Notes: generated by a model not told the origin, from the letters alone. Counted from the first letter of the stretch, positions 21,261-32,651 are shown. The stretch is DNA of 32,651 nt from Priapulus caudatus (GCF_000485595.1 NW_014577080.1:270767-303417); one strand, 5' to 3'. A program made the numbers and translations.

Positions 21261-21346
21261 CGTCCGTCCGTCCGTCCGTCCGCCCGCCCGCCCGCGTGCG
21301 TGCGTGCGTGCGTGCGTGCGTGTGCGTGTGCGTGAGAGAGAGAGAG
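21195..21346 (+). repeat. Five-phase composite tetranucleotide microsatellite
   Basis: Successive blocks on the + strand: CTAT (about 21196-21208), CTGT (to about 21254), CCGT (to about 21280), CCGC (to about 21294), then GTGC (to about 21334), and a short GA run. Each neighbour differs from the previous unit by essentially one base. Long frames across it are artefacts of the period. Confidence 0.95.
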
Positions 21347-22159
21347 GGCAAGAGAGGGAGAAAGAGTACTGTATCTCTTACGTACGTGTATACGTTGGTT
21401 TTATTGGCTTTTAAACAACGGAAACGACGACTGTCTGTTGGTTCTGCTAGAGAATAACCTAGAAAATGACCGACTGAGTTTTTACCCAGTACACCGAAAC
21501 GGATCGCAGGCAGGAAATGTCGGGAAAATTGTTGCGTTGGCATATATATGCGCAGTGCCGGCGTGCCGCCTGATGCTATATGAAGCGTATACGATATTAT
21601 TCTCGCCACGACAAAGTGGAGAGCTTCCTGAAATCTTCGACTCAGTTGCACAGCGATTGCTTCTGGCGGTAGATCGCTGTTTTTGCTCCGGGAGCCGCTT
21701 ATGAATGTTAAATAGCAGATTTGCTCCGCGAAGCCTGATAGCTTTTATGGCGTTGAATAACAAGCAGGCAGAGAATTGCGAGATGCGTGGCGGAGTTCCT
21801 GTCAGTATTGTAACTCGTTGTGGACCCCATGCTCACGCAGTTCTTCGGCGGACGTGCCTGTTTGAAAGCGGTTCTTTTTTAATGAAATCCATAATGTCCT
21901 TTTATTGCAAAAAGAATTAGGTGTTCAGGCGCTTGCGCATTTAAAGGTATTACATTAAGTAATGCGGATTATAGTGGGAGATAAAAAGCTCATAGACTCG
22001 AAAGCCCTGTTTTATTAGATGGATCGCGTCGTTATTGCATTTTAAAGCCAAACTATGCGATAACGAAAATATTATAGTTGTATTCTTTTTGCGAGATATC
22101 CAATTGAGACCAGACACGCCACACTAACCATTAGCATAGCAGAGAGAGGCCGTGCATCC

Positions 22160-22420
22160 ACTCTACCATACACTATAGCGTAAGGTAAGGGTGGGGTACA
22201 GTCTAGCCACTTAAAATAGTAGCACAAGTCACTACTAGTCCTACAAAAGTAGTATCGAGGCAGCCCACCAGTCCATAGTAGTACGGTAAGGTGGGCAGTA
22301 CACGTGTTACATCGAGTGCTGTGGTGAGAAGAAGTATAGTTACTCCTGCCATTCTAGTATGGTGGAGGGCAACCCAGGCAGTCTATCCACCACGATAGTC
22401 GGAAAGATGGGGCAGTTTAA
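22160..22420 (+). repeat. Degenerate TAGTA-GGTAAGG-GGG tandem-like block
   Basis: About three diverged segments share TAGTA(C/T)GGT(AAGG/GGAGG)TGGG...CAGT(C/A)...CCAC, at about 22180, 22280 and 22360. This suggests a decayed tandem repeat or a repeat-family fragment. No terminal features are seen. Confidence 0.4.
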
Positions 22421-23623
22421 GGGTGACTCTCTGGGATGTCGTGGCTATAGCGACGTCCAAAGAGCTGCAGTGACTTAATTTTCAACAAATATTTCATGAT
22501 TGCGTTGGCAGACTGGTTTTAAAGGATATAATAAAGCGGCGCCCATAAATAAACTAGTCGAATGTGATTATAACTGATGCATAAGAAAATCAGAAGCAAA
22601 GAGGGAGACGCCATATACGCCAGATAGCCCTTAAATGCCAATAAAAATACAAATTAAACTTCTTTACTACTTGGAATTCGGTTGCTGGTGTCAGAACTCT
22701 GGTTTACCGGCCCGCTCTGTTTGTGCCTCCGCGATTACGCGTACATTGGGGAAGAATAGTGAAGTACAGTAATATTCTGCAGAAATCTAAATCCACGCAC
22801 GGTGCAACCCATTTCATTGTGCGAAAGCGCGAATACGACAGCATGAAGTGAATATGTGTAGCGTTTCTATACTCTTGTACAACTATAGCCCACGTATAGT
22901 TATAACAGGTATAGATGTTGAAGTGTGGGGGCGGGCTGTGCAGTTTAGGCAAACTAATGGCGCCGTTTACGGGACATAAATAATATGACATCTACGGCTG
23001 TGCCGGTCAATGAAAGCCGCACGTTTATTAGGTGTGGAGGCGTGACATGCTTTCAGATATGAGATTCCCGAGCTCCCGGGGGGTCAGTGTAGCGACACGT
23101 CTAGAAGTGGCAATATAGCTGGATGCCTCGTACACGTCACCTGAGCTGTGTCTCATCGGCGCCTAGGCGACTCTCTCATTCCTTCTCTATCTCTTTGATC
23201 GTAACTTGTCTCAACGGATCTTGCAACGTTTTAACAACACGTATTATTTCTGCCCCTGGAGGCAATCCTCTGCTACTTTTATCAAGCGGCGCTCATCACC
23301 TGCGCGAGAGTGGAGGGGGTGGCCGGGGAAGGCAGGCTACCTGTCACGGTAAGTCTCGTTTAATTGGGCAGAGAGGCACACTGCAACAATGTGAGCTATA
23401 TATATAGTGAGCGGAGTGTGAAGCAAGCGCCTATACCTGTGCGTAGAGACGCTTCATTGTTAATCATGGAGTTATCCCATCTACAAATAATATAAGATTA
23501 CTAATGGATTACTGCTGTGAAACGTCAGTGACCATTTGACGTTTCCAATCTCATAGCTTATACCGGTAATAAGCAGGCACGACCTTACTCGCAACCAGCG
23601 TGTAAATACGCACCTAACCTACT

Positions 23624-23690
23624 AATTATTATTATTATTATTAAGTTGGCATATATATGTATTATATATATATATATCATAGGATTTACA
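23624..23690. repeat. (ATT)n followed by AT-rich (TA)n
   Basis: Six ATT units, then a TATATAT...ATATATATATAT segment. Confidence 0.9.
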
Positions 23691-25780
23691 TCGGCTGTGT
23701 AGGCTAGAGTTTTATGTGAAATATACATAATAGCATACTAGGTAATTATGACAGCTACAGTAGTACAATAGGCTTTCCTTGTTTGAAACACAGCAATGAC
23801 AACTTCAGAACCTCGTGCTCATTGTCATTTTGAGGTTATTACTTATTAGAAATAAAACATGCAGGTAAACATGAATGTCGTTCAACAGTAAAATATCACC
23901 ATGCACAAGAAACAATTATTCGTCGCTATACCTGTGTATAACTACAGAATTTTGACAGAATATCAATCAGCCGACATCTGATGCTTGCTGTATATTGGCT
24001 TTCCTTATATGTCCTACGGTCCTACCTAATGGGCACAAGCAAATGTTTGCTGTGTTACTGTGCGCTGTATGTACAACCTTGTGCTTATACCCACCTTATG
24101 CTATAGATCTAGCTCTCAGGTTGAGGCAGCAGAATTTCCGACAGGTGAACTCGTATCTTGTTTATTTAATTGCCTTTGACCGACTCGCTGCCCGCTGTAT
24201 ATAGGCAGTGTACACAGGCCCGGTCTACGAGGAAAAGCTCAATCTCAAGACTAATTTTGTTTCTGACAGCGGGCTCCTGGATTTTTATACAATCTCATCT
24301 GAATCGTTCTTTTTCGGGATGCAATATTTCCATTATGGTATTCAATCGTGGCTGTTATGTGTCTATAGGTCTAGCTAGTAAGCTATGCTTGCGGGCAAGA
24401 TCAGTGTATTGCGCCCTCTATATGTCTTTCAAGATTTCTACTCACTGGCATGGCTGTAATTTTCCTCTAATCCGGGTTAAGAAATACACCCACACTCTTC
24501 TACCATGGGCGGATCTACAGTTCCACTTATGTAAAAAATGATTGAATGCCTACCTTGAAGTAATCCAACACATGTTTTCAGGCTTTCGCCTCGCAAAAAG
24601 CATATTTGTTTCAAATAGTGTTTCGAGCAATACATGCATCTAGCACGGTTATCCGACGTGAGTGCGTGGCAGTGATGTATCTCAGCTTAGATTAATGCTG
24701 CCGATATAAGCCTTGGGTCGTATTCGATTATCGCTTAATCTTTCGACTCAAATCGATGGACTACTCCGTTTCAACGGTGCAATATAGCTTAAAAATGGTA
24801 TAATACGAATCGACGTGTCAGGCTGTGAGCACTTCAAAACCTGCTATTGTAGCTGCACTTCGTGTCTAAATCTAGTAAATCCGTGCGTGTTTTTATCCCC
24901 GAAGGCGCAACAGAAATTATTTACTCGACAAATCATATTTGCCGCGCATGCGTCCACGTCTCTCCAGCACTTGTAAACACTCGAGCAGGCTGTTCATCAA
25001 CACTCCAACTCGAAAATCGTCAAAGATATATGTGACTACGTCACCTCAGCAAAAAAGACGTTATTTTTCACGCGACTTAGTGATTAGGGGCATCGGCGAA
25101 CTGGATCATATCATAATAGACGCGATACCGGAAGCAAAGGAAAGGACACATTACGAAGGCATACTTTTAGCATGTTGTTCTAGGGACATACATGTTTTTT
25201 AGGTTTATCTCGGTTAGACGCAAAATAGCTATACACATTTGTCCATACTGTTATTCCTAGTATGGACACATTGGGGGGATTGGCTAATGGGATTCGATCA
25301 AAACAGATGGAGCTACGTGGACAAACATTTCGTCATAGCGTTATTTTTAGTTCACCTGATCGCAACTGATAAAATTTGATTCAATATATGTAATTCGAAT
25401 AAGCACATACCAAGTATCTAAGTACTTATAACATTCGAAGAGATCTGGTGTGTCAAATAGGCAACTTGAATTTAAAATCTCATAATAATCGAATAGCGAC
25501 ATCGATCGATCGTACTCTTTTTGTTTGCGTTATCCTGCCTAGCTGGTTTCGAAAATCCATTCTGGTAATGGATTTCTGTTATCAGCCAATATCATCGACA
25601 CTGATATCACTAAAATCGAAGTTTTCAACTCGTGTGATAAATCAGTGGTTCTGGGATTCGGTTTTTATTTACCCGATAAGCAAGCATATTAGGTGCGCGG
25701 TCTCGTGGCCAAGTGTGCTCAGATTGAGTTCGCGACTTCACGGCTATCTTTTAACGTTTCCTACGTGAATCTTATTCTCT

Positions 25781-26200
25781 TTTTCTCTCTCGACTCCCCC
25801 TCTCTCACTCTCGCTATATCGCTCGCTCGCGCTCTCGCTATCTGTCTCTGTCTCTCTCTCTCTTTTTCTCTCTCTCTCTCTCTCACTCACTCTCTCTCTC
25901 TCTCTCTCTCTCACTTTCTTTCTCTTTCACACTCGCTATATCGCGCGCGCTCTCTCTTTGTTTTTCTCGATCTCTTTCCCTATTTCTCGCTTGCTCGCTC
26001 TTTTGTTCTCGCTCGCTCTGATTCTTTTCGTCTGTTTTCTTTTCTCTTTCTCTACGCACTCACGCACTCACTAACTCATTCGCTCGCTCGCTCGCTCGCT
26101 CACTCACTCACTCACTCACTCACTCACTCACTCACTCACTCACTCACTCACTCACTCACTCACTCGCTCACTCACTCACTCACTCACTCACTCTCACCGT
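25781..26200 (+). repeat. CT-rich array ending in long (CACT)n
   Basis: It starts with CT dinucleotide runs broken by CGCTATATCG words, passes a short (CGCT)n at about 26081-26100, and becomes near-perfect (CACT)n at 26101-26195. The long frames here translate to SLSLSL or HSLTHSLT and are not genes. Confidence 0.95.
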
Positions 26201-26289
26201 CATTAACTGCACAAGGATCGCCTCGCATCGCATTGCTCACTCTGCTCTGCTGCCTCCCATCGCGTACCTAGGCTCCTGACCCCCGATCC

Positions 26290-26915
26290 CGCTTGTCTTT
26301 CGGTCTCAATCACTCACTACTCCCTCTTCACTCAATCACTTCAATCACTCACCATCACCTCACTCACTCCTCCAACCTCACTCACACCACTCACTCCCTC
26401 TCATCACCTCACTCACTCACTCCCTACACTCTACTATCTCACTCACGTCACTTACTCAACTACCTCACTCCTTCCGTCTACATCACCTCACTTCACTCAC
26501 GTCACATCACACCCCTCACTCCACTCACTCCTCACATCATCATCCCATCACATCACCTCACTCATCGCACATTCACATCACGTCAACATCACTCACTTCA
26601 CACTCCCGCCTCAGTGTCACATTCACTCACACACGTCACACCATCGGAAGCGTCACGTCATTCATCCACTCACCGCACTTCACTCACTCCACTCACTCAC
26701 TCCCTCACACATCACCTCACTTCAACTCTCACCGTCACTCAACTCCACTCACTCACCCCACTCACGTTCACTCACCCACTCCACCATCACAGCAATCATT
26801 CACTGCACTCACTCACTCCACTTTCCGTCACTCACCACCTCACTTACTCACTCACTCCACTCACCTCAACACTCACCACATCACTCCCTGTCCTGACTCA
26901 CTTCCGCTTTTTCAA
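26290..26915 (+). repeat. Degenerate CACT-type repeat
   Basis: The sequence is dominated by CACTCACT, TCACATCA and CTCACTCC words with frequent indels and almost no purine runs. It is an older or length-mutated extension of the neighbouring perfect array. The 257-codon frame across it is low-complexity S/T/H/L and is rejected as a gene. Confidence 0.85.
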
Positions 26916-26929
26916 TACAATCATCACAG

Positions 26930-27067
26930 CTACTACACAATCCACTGCCACAGATCACTCACTCAACTCTTCTCGCGCAGACATTATCCAGTCGTCGTCC
27001 GTCTCGTCCGATCGGGCGTCCGTCGTCCTCGCCGTCAGCCAGCCAGCCACACAGCCCCAGTCATAGT
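26930..27067 (+). other. CpG-rich patch ending in a donor-like site, possible 5' exon
   Basis: After the CACT array the sequence becomes CpG-rich (GTCGTCCGTCTCGTCCGATC) and ends at ATA|GTGAGT (27068). A first, largely noncoding exon beside a CT-rich promoter would look like this. No start codon or following exon could be tied to it. Confidence 0.2.
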
Positions 27068-27841
27068 GAGTCTTTTTCTCGCCGGATCGCTTAAACATCT
27101 TAAACTTCATATATCAGTAAAGAGCCCTCGCTGATATTTCATGTTCGAAAACTTTATGGCTTTAGCGCATACCCTTCGTCGCACTCATATATATCATTTG
27201 TTAGCATGATGTACAGTTAATCGTAGTCCGTTAAGAATGTAGTTTTAATCAGAGAGACCCGACAACTGCTCGACGGTTGCAACAACACAGCTAAACTCCG
27301 CGCATAATCTGTTTAGCCTTCGTCTGTAACGAGACTGGCCTCGTGTTTTGAAATTATATTTTGCTCTTTAAAGACATTACTGCACTTTTTTACTGCTTTT
27401 CTGATATATATAACGTCTCATCATGAAAGGCCTCTGATGACAATATCGGGGCTTCACCATAATGGGCGTGCATGTTTTCCCATAGCCCTGCCTGTTCATA
27501 TTGATGAGACCTTTATATTACCTGTCTAGTATAATAGCCACGTAAAGCCGATGCTGCTAAAATAGCCGCACATGAAAAAGCCGGCAGCCGTGACGTTTTT
27601 CCCTTCAGCTGTTATATAGTATGTCCCTGTATTTGGTTAGCTGGCATGCGAGTCCTGCGCATATTTTGAGGGTGACTGGATTACTTTTTCCTGTATACGT
27701 AGTAGCAATTGTCCTATATGAGGAGGTTCCGCGCTTAGATTTGTCTGCTCCACGACAGCTTGCTCGCTGCTGCTTGAGCTGTGAACGAGGCGCGTGTGCG
27801 TGTGTAACTTCTGTTACTGTGCAACCGCCGCACACACCGCG
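27068..27841. other. Non-repetitive island between simple-repeat arrays
   Basis: Ordinary complexity sequence. Frames at 27605-27835 (-) and 27621-27917 (+) have no family resemblance. Nothing is supported. Confidence 0.45.
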
Positions 27842-28051
27842 CAGGCCTGCCTGCCTGATGCTGTGCTGCCGTGCCTGCTGCCTCCTGCTGCCTGTGCTGC
27901 CTCGCCTGCCTGCCTGACTGCCTGCTGCCTGCCTGTGCTGCCTGCCCCTGCCTGCTTGCCTGCCTGCCTGCCTAGCTTGACTGCGTGCTTACTGCCTGCC
28001 TGCTGCCCGACTGCTTGGCCTGCCTGCCTGCCTGCCTGCTTTACCTTCTTG

Positions 28052-28095
<44 letters not shown>

Positions 28096-28176
28096 CTGCC
28101 CTACTCTGCCTGCCCTGCCTGCCTGCCTGCCTGACTGCCTGTGCTTGCTTGCCTGCTCCTCTGCCTTGCTTCTTTG

Positions 28177-28209
<33 letters not shown>

Positions 28210-28403
28210 CCTGCTGCCTGCCCTGCCTGCCTGCCTGCTCTGATGCCCGCGCCTGCTTACCTGCTTGCCTACCTTGTCTTGCCTGCTTGCCTGCCTGCTT
28301 GCCTGCCTGCCCTGCCCGCTTACCTGCCTCCTGCTTGCCTGCTGCTTACCTGCCTGCTTGCCTGCCTGCCTGCTGCCATGCCTGCCTGCCTGCCTGCTGC
28401 CCG
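27842..28403 (+). repeat. (CCTG)n array with interruptions
   Basis: TGCC/CCTG tetranucleotides, near perfect at 28045-28095 and 28172-28206, elsewhere broken by CTGCTGCC, GCTTGCC and single-base indels. It generates long cysteine/leucine/proline/alanine-rich frames on + and G/R/Q/A-rich frames on -. These are translation artefacts. Confidence 0.95.
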
Positions 28404-28449
28404 CACTATAATATTTCACAGGCAGTCCGTTACTCTCTTCGTTTCACTG

Positions 28450-28732
28450 AGGGCGAGACGAGAGAGAGAGAGCGAGAGTAGAGAGAGAGAGCGACGCCGA
28501 GAGAAAGAGAGAAGAGAGAGAGAGAGAGAGAGATCAGAGATGAGCTAGAGAGGCGAAGAGAGAGTGAGAGAGAGAGACTGAGAGAGAGACATAGAGAGAC
28601 AGAGAGAGAGTAGAGAGCGAGAGAGAGAGAGTAGGAGAGAGAGAGAGAGAGAGAGAGAGAAGCAGAGACAGACGAGACGAGCACAGAGAGAAGACAGAGA
28701 GAGCGAGAGAGAGAGAGAGAGAGAGAGCGACG

Positions 28733-28772
<40 letters not shown>

Positions 28773-28800
28773 CACAGAGAAGAGCGTAGAAGATCAGAGA
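28450..28800 (+). repeat. (GA)n array with interruptions
   Basis: Purine-only GA dinucleotide runs separated by single substitutions or ACAGAC/CGACCGAG words. This is the first purine-rich block after the switch of strand bias at about 28404-28450. Confidence 0.95.
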
Positions 28801-29460
28801 AGACGACAGTAAGACAGAGACAGAGACAGAGACGAGACAAGACAGAGGAGAGACAGAGCAGAGACAGAGACCGAAGAAGACACGAGACAGAGACAGAGCC
28901 GGACAGAGACAGAGACAGAGACAGAGACAGAGACAGATGACAGAGACAGAGCAGAGACAGAGACAGTCGACAGAGACAGAGAACAGAGACCGAGACAGAT
29001 ACCGAGACAAGACATGAGACAACAGACAGGAGACGAGACAGAGACAGAGACCGGCTGTATCTGCTCCCTTCTAGAGACAGACAGAGACAGAACAGACGAC
29101 AGAGACAGAGACAGAGAAGAGACAGAGACAGAGACATGAGAGACAGAGACATAGACAGAGACAGAGACAGAGACAGACAGAGCCATACAGAGACAAGACC
29201 GACCAGAGACCAGAAAGACAGAGACAACGCGACAGAGACAGAAACAGAGACAGAGCTTCGCGACAGATGACAGACGACAGAGACGAGAGACAGACAGATA
29301 CATACAGAACAAGAGACAGACAAGACAGACAGAGACAGACAAAGACAGAAGAGACAGACAGAGACAGACAGAGACAGAATAGACCGACAGAACAGACGAG
29401 ACAGACAGAGACAGACAGAGACAAGATCAGAGACAGACCGAGACAGACGAGACAAGCAGA
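28801..29460 (+). repeat. (GACAGA)n hexanucleotide array
   Basis: GAGACA/GACAGA units dominate, most regular at about 28895-28935 and 29080-29180. A short unique insert (GGCTGTATCTGCTCCCTTCT) occurs at about 29053-29072. It contains long artefactual frames in both directions. Confidence 0.93.
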
Positions 29461-29575
29461 GAGAGAGAGAGACAAGCGACAGAGACAGAGAGTAGAGACA
29501 GAGAGAGAGAGAGAGAGAGAGAAGAGAGAGAGGAGAGAGAGAGACAGAGAGAGAGAGTGGATAGACAAAAGGAGG
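29461..29575 (+). repeat. (GA)n array
   Basis: A return to the GA dinucleotide period with a few AC interruptions, immediately left of a transposon-end fragment. Confidence 0.93.
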
Positions 29576-29615
29576 GAGAATAGAGAAGAGCGAATCGAGA
29601 AAAAGGGGAAGGGGC

Positions 29616-29825
29616 CAGGGGCGGATGCAGGATTTGTCCTAGGGGGGGGGTGCAGGTGAAAGGCACTGAGATTTTGGTAGGGCAACTGAAGCGCGCGGCG
29701 CCGCCGACCCGGTGGAGTCGGGGGGGCCCCCCGAAAATTTTAAAACTCAAGACTCCTTTTATGCATTTTCAGGCATCTGAGACGAAATCTTTTGTACTCA
29801 ATCTTCATAGCAATGAAAACGACAT
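29616..29825 (+). mobile_element. Fragment of a DNA transposon end
   Basis: It begins CAGGGGCGGATGCAGGATTT and contains a G run (about 29642-29651), then GGTGGAGTCGGGGGGGCCCC and a later ATGCATTTTCAGGCATCTGA. CAGGGGCGGAT-x-CAGGA followed by G runs and an ATGCATTT word is a layout I recognise as the end of non-autonomous animal DNA transposons, often hAT-like. Only one end is present, so it is a truncated copy or half of an element split by the surrounding repeat. The superfamily is not proven. Confidence 0.5.
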
Positions 29826-29930
29826 AGACCAGCAAGACAGAGAGACTAGAGACAGAGAGAGTAGAAGACGAGACAGCGACTAGAGAGGAGACAGGATGAG
29901 AGCGAGCGAGAGAGAGAGAGAATAGAGAGA

Positions 29931-29979
<49 letters not shown>

Positions 29980-30022
29980 AGAGGAGAGAAGAGCGAGAGA
30001 GAAAGAGAGAGATATGAGAGAG
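29826..30022 (+). repeat. (GA)n array right of the transposon fragment
   Basis: GAGAGA runs, longest at about 29934-29974, continuing the array interrupted by the 29616-29825 fragment. Confidence 0.93.
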
Positions 30023-30499
30023 TGCACGGGCGAGAGAAGAGCTCTCCACCTCTGTCAGAGCGAGAACTCCCCTCTACGTTCAGCACGCGGAAATTGGCTG
30101 CCGAGTTGCTGCTCGCCGCGTTGCCTGCCCTGCCTCCCTGTCTGATCCCCGATTTCCCGTGGCCGTTAAACAGCCACAGTACAGACATTACTTCTAGTCG
30201 AGCTTCGCGTAGCGGCCTGTCCCCCAAGATGCCGTTATTGTATTCGTGCTAGAACGACTCGCTTTCTTTGATACACGCTTGGCTCTCCTTGTGTCTATCA
30301 CGACGTGTTGTACCGCCCGCGCTTTTCGCTGTCTCGATGTTGGCTGAGACGCGTTCGGGCGTTAGATTATCAGTTATACACATCGATTCGATTGGCTTTC
30401 ATTTACGTTAGAAACGTGTATCTATTCGCGTGAGCATAGACGAAAAATAAACTTACGACGTGATAATTTTTTTCACAAGAGAAATCCCTGCACATTGTA
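30023..30499. other. Non-repetitive stretch after the arrays
   Basis: Mixed composition with many CpG words between about 30050 and 30240. Frames across it are short and mostly extend into the GA array. No gene is supported. Confidence 0.4.
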
Positions 30500-30790
30500 G
30501 CGAGCCATGTGAGAGACACATGCCAGTGTAGTAGTTGCATCAGCATCGCACATTGCCGCAACAGCAGCATCAGTCAGATCATCGCCACCATTGCAACATT
30601 GATGCGCATTCGCAGTAAGCCGTAAGTATAGCCACTACCGCAGCAGCACTAGCGCATCGCCAGCATTGCACGCGCAGCCAGCTCGTCAGCATCGCCAGCC
30701 CAGTGCAACACTTGCAGTAGCATCAGCGAGCAATACAGTAGTATAGCACCACTACCGGCAGCAACAGGCAGCAGCAGCAGCAGAAGCATG
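30500..30790 (+). repeat. Imperfect GCA/GCATC trinucleotide-rich region
   Basis: Repeated CAGCA, CATCGCCA and GCATC words, with a pure (GCA)n of five or six units at about 30768-30787. Frames across it are low-complexity. No exon borders were identified. Confidence 0.7.
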
Positions 30791-32651
30791 TGTTCTGCTG
30801 CTTGCTGCCTCGTCACCACGCAGGCGTCTCCTGAAAGCATTTACCTTCCCCCGGCAAATTCGCTGACAGTAGATAGACCCGGGCCGACCTACAAGCTTAC
30901 CTTGCTGTACAGCAGACAGCGAGCGGGAAAACCCAACAACATAAATTTATGCGATTTTATTCTTTGCCGCTGGGACAGCGTCAGATCATGTAGACAAGCT
31001 CCACTCGCTCCGCGTTAAAGCATCGAGACCGGACGATCGAGACAAATCATACTTAAAAACTCTCCTGCCGTGTTAACGGATCTTCAGCCGGCTACCCTCT
31101 CATTGATATGGTTTCCGCGCTAAAAATCCCCCCATTTCCCGACGGAGACCGCAATGCTGGACCCCATCGGCGAAGGTTTCTGCCGCGCTCACAATTTCTT
31201 CGCCGCGTGACTACTGTCCTAGTTACACGCGAGCGCGTTTCGATGCTGGAAGCACGTCCACTCTCAAACGGGCTCGCCATGCAAACTGACTTTTGAATTT
31301 AAGACGAATGCCGCGGTGGCGAGCCGAGAAAATGATTATGATGATTTGTTATTGCGTTGTGTGAGACGCAAACAGCGAAATTTATGTGGATCACAGTGTC
31401 GAATTAGACTACTGAGGCATTTCTCCAGAAGATCGGCTTTCAAATTGGTCTCAAGTGTCATTGGTTCATTTGGGCTAAGCCGTGTTGTGAAATTGTGAAA
31501 TTGTAATTTGCACAAAAAAGTCGATGAGATGTTTTTGTTCGTGAAAAGCCGCTTTCTGAAAGGTCTCGTACCTACTCGTTGAAAGCAACCGTCGAACGCA
31601 GGCAGTTATGTATGTTAGCTGCGATCCCGATTTCTGTTTTACCGGAGCGCGTGCTGGCCGGCTCAAGTGCTATTCCAACCAGCGTAAGCACTCCCTCTGC
31701 TTCAACGCTCTATAGAATCTCACTCTAATATCTATCTATCTACACGCTGAAAGCTATAATTTTCATCATCATACACAATGTTGTTTTATATAATCGCGGC
31801 TCTATTATAATATTTTGAAAAAAAGCCCCCAGTCTGCAAGCGTGCGACGCGTTGTTCGCTGCCAGTTGACCAGACTCGTTCTCCATCGCTTCTACGGTGA
31901 GAGAGTGAACGCTTCTTTGTTTGCGAAACTTTATATTCTATTTATTATTAACTGGGGAAAAATCCGCTACGCGCACGTGCACGATAGCATAATTCTTGTC
32001 ACTCATCTGTGCTCTGCGTAGAATCGATGGCTAGCTCGGCCTGTGTCGGGCTCAGTCACTCGCTCCTCGACCATTTTCGTGCAAGTTTTTCGGCCTAACA
32101 AACTTTAATGATCCATATGCACAGCCTACAAGCGGCGAATTTTGTCCGGTGAAAAATTGCAACTGTCTGCCTTCCCTTGATTCCACGAAAGCCAAATTAT
32201 TGTATATTATACATCTGCTCTTCGGAATTCAACTCAGATGTTTCGTCGACTAAAATCAACGTCTATGTTTGTGCCTGTTGAATTTTACCTTGTGAAACAA
32301 ATAGACTTAATGATGAACTATGCCGAATAAAACTACCAGCATAGCCTGGTTTGACCATGATTTTTTTATTATATAGATTTCGTTTCGTCTCTGTCTGTTT
32401 TTATCCGACATTTAAGAATAACTAACGTCTCACAGCTTGTAGAACAGGTGAATGCAATGGCAGCTGTGTCCTTGCACAGGAACAATTTATGCAAGCCAAA
32501 GTGTAACTTTATTATTTCACTGTGGCACAATATTTGTGAACATTGAAATAAACATCCGTACGTTTATGTCATATAGCATCATTCACCGATGATCGCCCAC
32601 GATCTTTAATGTTGACGAATACGAATAGATTGTAAAACAATTCCTGCGAAA
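30791..32651. other. Non-genic stretch to the end of the window
   Basis: Only frames of about 60-76 codons with no recognisable motifs. Composition shifts from about 50% G+C (to 31300) to AT-rich near the end. No RNA gene or repeat was recognised. Confidence 0.45.

Larger units (their letters stand above)
21347..25780. other. Mostly non-genic stretch
   Basis: Several open frames of 80-120 codons exist (for example 24170-24541 +, 23123-23407 +) but show no family motif. A GTAAGT donor-like site at 23351 follows a GC-richer patch (23120-23350) and could end a noncoding or 5' exon, with no acceptor or start I can defend. Two AT microsatellites and a degenerate repeat are listed separately. Confidence 0.4.

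Noticed and set aside
21195-21346. CRISPR-like array
   Set aside because: Units are only 4 bp, there are no spacers, and the window is eukaryotic; it is a microsatellite.
25690-25745. tRNA- or SINE-like sequence (TGGCCAAGTG ... GAGTTCGCGACTTC)
   Set aside because: It resembles A and B boxes, but no cloverleaf can be folded: acceptor and anticodon stems do not pair. It is too degenerate to call.
25693-27066. 192- and 257-codon frames rich in HSLT
   Set aside because: Direct translation of CACT repeats; the degenerate part keeps the frame only because its vocabulary has few stop triplets.
27794-28548. Long cysteine/leucine/proline/alanine-rich (+) and G/R/Q/A-rich (-) open frames
   Set aside because: They are produced by the CCTG tetranucleotide period, which has no stop codon in several frames. 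There is no nonrepeat coding sequence beside them.
28430-29685. Open frames of up to 341 codons rich in S/L (-) and R/E/T/D (+)
   Set aside because: GA and GACAGA repeats lack stops in these frames. Low complexity and overlapping frames on both strands indicate artefacts.

Overview
This is eukaryotic, almost certainly animal, DNA, most likely from an invertebrate. It is sparsely coding and looks roughly 40% G+C by eye. It has no bacterial-style gene packing, operons or Shine-Dalgarno pattern. Microsatellites are abundant, there is an assembly gap (16865-17101), and coding evidence appears as short exons with GT...AG borders. Repeated tetranucleotides (CACT, CCTG, CTGT) and a nuclease-like protein family that I remember from cnidarian, sponge and lancelet genomes fit that picture. 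I cannot name the species.

Layout. 1-2499 shows no gene. At 2770-3380 (+) three exons join in phase into an unidentified gene 3' end; a decayed SAM-like stretch lies opposite it at 3545-3709 (-). Two further exon candidates are at 4110-4307 (-, membrane-like) and 4549-4764 (+, good splice borders). 4765-8264 looks empty apart from a (TA)n tract.

The clearest unit is a DNA transposon of about 4.3 kb at 8265-12549. It has inverted terminal repeats of about 300 bp (left) and 400 bp (right). On the minus strand it carries one broken gene of roughly 900 codons. The C-terminal half is still largely open. It keeps all seven acidic positions expected of a FEN1/XPG-type (PIN-like) nuclease and is followed, after a one-base frame change, by a CXC-type cysteine cluster. 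The N-terminal half can be followed through several frames and stops by conserved words such as LNPGQ, DQPLYAL, HYARW and FVVN. No target-site duplication was found.

From 12550 to the gap little can be supported. Just right of the gap, on the minus strand, an exon encodes the end of a von Willebrand factor A (VWA) domain followed by an in-frame 15-bp coding minisatellite that runs into the gap. A possible start of a VWA domain lies 2 kb upstream on the same strand. The right third is dominated by simple repeats: a five-phase tetranucleotide array at 21195-21346, and a complex of about 4.2 kb (25781-30020) that is pyrimidine-rich on the + strand up to about 28400 and purine-rich after that. 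A piece of another transposon end is embedded in its purine part. 30021-32651 holds a GCA-rich patch and nothing else I can support.

The genes do not form a visible pathway. The window reads as intergenic and intronic sequence with a few exons, one decayed selfish element and expanding repeats.
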